From positions 1 to 48,196 of the forward strand of contig NZBE01000033.1 in assembly GCA_002687745.1 (NCBI GenBank): a stretch of DNA of 48,196 nucleotides. The letters run 5' to 3'. This DNA comes from Acidimicrobiaceae bacterium (GTDB lineage Bacteria > Actinomycetota > Acidimicrobiia > Acidimicrobiales > MedAcidi-G1). Position 1 is the stretch's first letter, and each line of letters begins with the position of its first letter. Under the pieces are notes generated by a model that ran no database searches, was not told the origin of the DNA, and saw nothing but the letters and a program-made list of their open reading frames with translations. The position numbers and the translations under genes are program-made. Positions 46,515 to 48,196 of the stretch are shown here, one piece after another.

Positions 46515-46525
46515 CAGGGGTGAGG

Positions 46526-47659
46526 CTACCCGTGGGTTCTGAATCGTCCGGGCAGCAGAGCAGACACGTCGGCTCCGCCGAAGGTGTCAGAGGGCTGACC
46601 ACCGAGGGCGAGGTCGGCCAACAACAGGCCGGCGCCCCTGGATGTCTGTATGCCGCAGCCACCCTGGCCGACACACCACACGAACGAAGGCATCTCCGGA
46701 TCGGGCCCGATTGCGAGGGAGCGGTCCGGCGTGAAGGTGCGCAGCCCCGCCCATGCCGAGTTGACGGACCGGATGCCGAGCGTGGTGGCTTCGTTGATTC
46801 GCTCGATGGCAAGTGCCACGTCGAGTTCCTCGGGTTTGGCGTCACACGGCTCGGACGGCGTCTCGTCCCCCAGGGAGCAGAGCATCTGCTCGCCGTCGTG
46901 TTTCACGTACCAGTTGTGTCCGATCTCGGCGGTGAAGGCCCAGCCCGTGGTGTCACAGCCGGGACCGTTCACCATGAACGCTGTTCGGCGGCAGGGCTGC
47001 AGGCCGATCGGTTCCACACCGGCGCGCACAGCCACGACGTCTCCCCATGCGCCGGCTGCGTTGACGACCACATCGGCCCCCATGTCTCCGTCAGTGGTCT
47101 CGAGGCTCCAGCCGTCGCCGTCACGGCGGGCGGCATCCACTCGGGCCGAGGTGGTGATCTGCCCACCGCCCCGTCGAAAGCCGCGCACGTAGGCCTGGTG
47201 CAGGGCCCCGACGTCCACGTCGGCACAGTCGGGCTCCAGGGCGGCCCGGTGGATGAGCTCGCGGCGCAGCGGCGGGAAGTACCCCATTGCCTCGTCAACC
47301 GTGAGCTCGACGGTTGGCGACGGCAGCAGGCTTCCTTCTGCCAGCAGATCGTCCATCTGGTCTGACTCCTCCTCGGAGCTGATGGTCATCACGGTGCGCG
47401 GTGACAGGAGGGGTGCGTCAACGAGGCCTTCGGGGGTGTCGTGGAGAAAGTCGACGCTGGCCCTGGTCAGGATGCGGTTCGGGACGGTGCTCAGGTTCTC
47501 CACGAGGATCGCGGCGGAGCGTCCGGTGGTGTGGTGGGCCAGCACAGGCTCGGCCTCGAGGAGCCTCACGTCAGCATCGGGGTGTGCCTCTACAAGGTGG
47601 TAGGCGGCACTGACCCCCGCTATCCCCCCGCCGATCACCGCGATCCTCACGCCTGCCAC
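46526..47659 (-). CDS. FAD-dependent oxidoreductase (DAO/glycine oxidase family)
   Basis: The 377-residue protein has the dinucleotide-binding IAVIGGGIAGVSAAYHLVE at residues 6-24, an acidic end to the second strand (VRLLEAE), TGRSAAILVENL, VNAAGAWGDVVA, and C-terminal TPDRSLAIGPDPEMPSFVWCVGQGGCGIQTSRGAGLLLADL. This matches the D-amino-acid oxidase/sarcosine or glycine oxidase superfamily. The substrate is unknown. Start GTG 47659, with GTG 47650 as an alternative. It lies outside the island, 12 bp from tRNA-Arg, whose flank it shares. Confidence 0.88.
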   Translation of the reverse strand: MAGVRIAVIGGGIAGVSAAYHLVEAHPDADVRLLEAEPVLAHHTTGRSAAILVENLSTVPNRILTRASVDFLHDTPEGLVDAPLLSPRTVMTISSEEESDQMDDLLAEGSLLPSPTVELTVDEAMGYFPPLRRELIHRAALEPDCADVDVGALHQAYVRGFRRGGGQITTSARVDAARRDGDGWSLETTDGDMGADVVVNAAGAWGDVVAVRAGVEPIGLQPCRRTAFMVNGPGCDTTGWAFTAEIGHNWYVKHDGEQMLCSLGDETPSEPCDAKPEELDVALAIERINEATTLGIRSVNSAWAGLRTFTPDRSLAIGPDPEMPSFVWCVGQGGCGIQTSRGAGLLLADLALGGQPSDTFGGADVSALLPGRFRTHG

Positions 47660-47740
47660 ACGCCATGTTCACACAGAGTCGGCCGATACGAAAACACCTG
47701 CACCGGTCTGCTCCTGCACCCGTATCATGGCGGGCTACTT

Positions 47741-47819
47741 GGTGGCCGTAGCTCAGTTCGGTTAGAGCACCTGGTTGTGGTCCAGGGGGTCGGGGGTTCA
47801 AATCCCCTCGGTCACCCCA
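47741..47819 (+). tRNA. tRNA-His (anticodon GTG) with encoded CCA
   Basis: Acceptor GTGGCCG pairs with CGGTCAC including one G-U pair. The extra G at 47741 faces discriminator C, as expected for tRNA-His. The loop TTGTGGT carries GTG. CCA is encoded at 47817-47819, unlike the other tRNAs here. Confidence 0.95.
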
Positions 47820-47857
47820 TGTGTGGATCCACCCACCGGTAGGATCTGCCGTCGCAG

Positions 47858-47930
47858 GCGCCTCTAGCTCAATTGGCAGAGCATCGGACTCTTAATCCGC
47901 AGGTTCCGGGTTCGAGTCCCGGGGGGCGTA
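47858..47930 (+). tRNA. tRNA-Lys (anticodon CTT)
   Basis: Acceptor GCGCCTC pairs with GGGGCGT with two G-U pairs. The loop CTCTTAA carries CTT, reading AAG. The T arm has CCGGGTTCGAGTCCCGG. CCA is not encoded. A recombinase gene starts 80 bp downstream. Confidence 0.95.
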
Positions 47931-48009
47931 CTCATAAACCCGGAATGGAAATGCCCAGAAGTCTCATGTCCCGGCGCAACATCCGCCGACACAGGAACAT
48001 GACAGAGAC

Positions 48010-48196
48010 ATGGGAACCACACCGAACACCGCCGCCATCTACGTCAGGCGCTCCGCCTTCGACTCCGCCAACAAAGAGGAGGACGCCTTCTCCAGGAGCC
48101 TCGCCGCTCCAGAGAAGGAATGCCTGGCCTGGGCTGAACGTCAGGGCCTAACCATCACCGAGGTCTACCGCGACAAGACCGGCACCTCGGCCAGCC
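48010..48196 (+). CDS. Large serine recombinase, N-terminal fragment (runs off the window)
   Basis: Only the first 62 residues are present. They read MGTTPNTAAIYVRRS, then a Q/E-rich helix APEKECLAWAERQGLTI, and VYRDKTGTSAS. This follows the resolvase/invertase N-terminal domain: Y-x-R-x-S with the nucleophilic Ser15, and the D-K-T-G-T-S-A-S motif replacing the common D-x-x-S-G. No start with a convincing ribosome site is seen; ATG 48010 is the first ATG in this frame after the TAA at 47935. Placed just downstream of tRNA-Lys, it probably belongs to an integrated element reaching beyond the window. Confidence 0.8.
   Translation, partial: MGTTPNTAAIYVRRSAFDSANKEEDAFSRSLAAPEKECLAWAERQGLTITEVYRDKTGTSAS

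Overview
The window is high-GC, densely coded DNA from an actinobacterium. A lineage within Acidimicrobiia is my best guess. This rests on gene order and gene types: class II DAHP synthase, an LCP/LytR_C protein between nadD and rsfS, a RamB-type regulator beside the glyoxylate genes, an HNH-DUF222 protein, and many TANNNT -10 boxes placed 6-8 nt before an ATG/GTG, as in actinobacterial leaderless mRNAs. No rRNA or species marker is present, so the class assignment is inference.

Layout. 1-2.5 kb: tRNA-Ala, then a leftward nadD / LytR_C-protein / rsfS operon. 2.5-5 kb: a group-2 sigma factor and class II DAHP synthase, rightward. 5-8.7 kb: leftward proA, a MoxR ATPase and a VWA (CoxE-like) protein. 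8.8-14 kb: murJ and dgt rightward, framing a leftward obgE-proB pair. 14-25 kb: one long leftward run for cell shape and RNA processing: mreB-mreC-mreD-mrdA(PBP2)-rodA, a radical SAM gene with its DUF2344 partner, RNase E/G, rplU, rpmA. 25-31.9 kb: leftward tig-clpP-clpX-folC-ndk proteostasis/folate block and a PLP decarboxylase. 32-39.1 kb: tRNA-Gly, a CpdA-type phosphodiesterase, then a glyoxylate-shunt locus (ramB diverging from aceB-aceA) and a cell-wall amidase. 39.2-42.3 kb: arfB, HNH-DUF222 endonuclease, EamA transporter. 42.4-46.5 kb: a 4.0-kb island at the 3' end of tRNA-Arg. 46.5-48.2 kb: FAD oxidoreductase, tRNA-His, tRNA-Lys and the start of a large serine recombinase that probably opens a second integrated element.

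The most interesting part is the tRNA-Arg island. Its two ends are an exact 45-bp direct repeat of the 3' part of tRNA-Arg(TCT). Just inside both ends are helically spaced TTGGACA-type repeats that look like integrase arm sites. I see no integrase inside. The cargo includes three tandem pentapeptide-repeat genes of decreasing completeness. Each is preceded by the same promoter (CTGGCA, 18 nt, TANNNT, 7 nt, GTG) and begins with the same VEVNGY N-terminus, so each looks like a self-contained leaderless cassette. A fourth pentapeptide vestige precedes a small zincin metallopeptidase. A nitronate monooxygenase-like gene and a small membrane protein complete the island.
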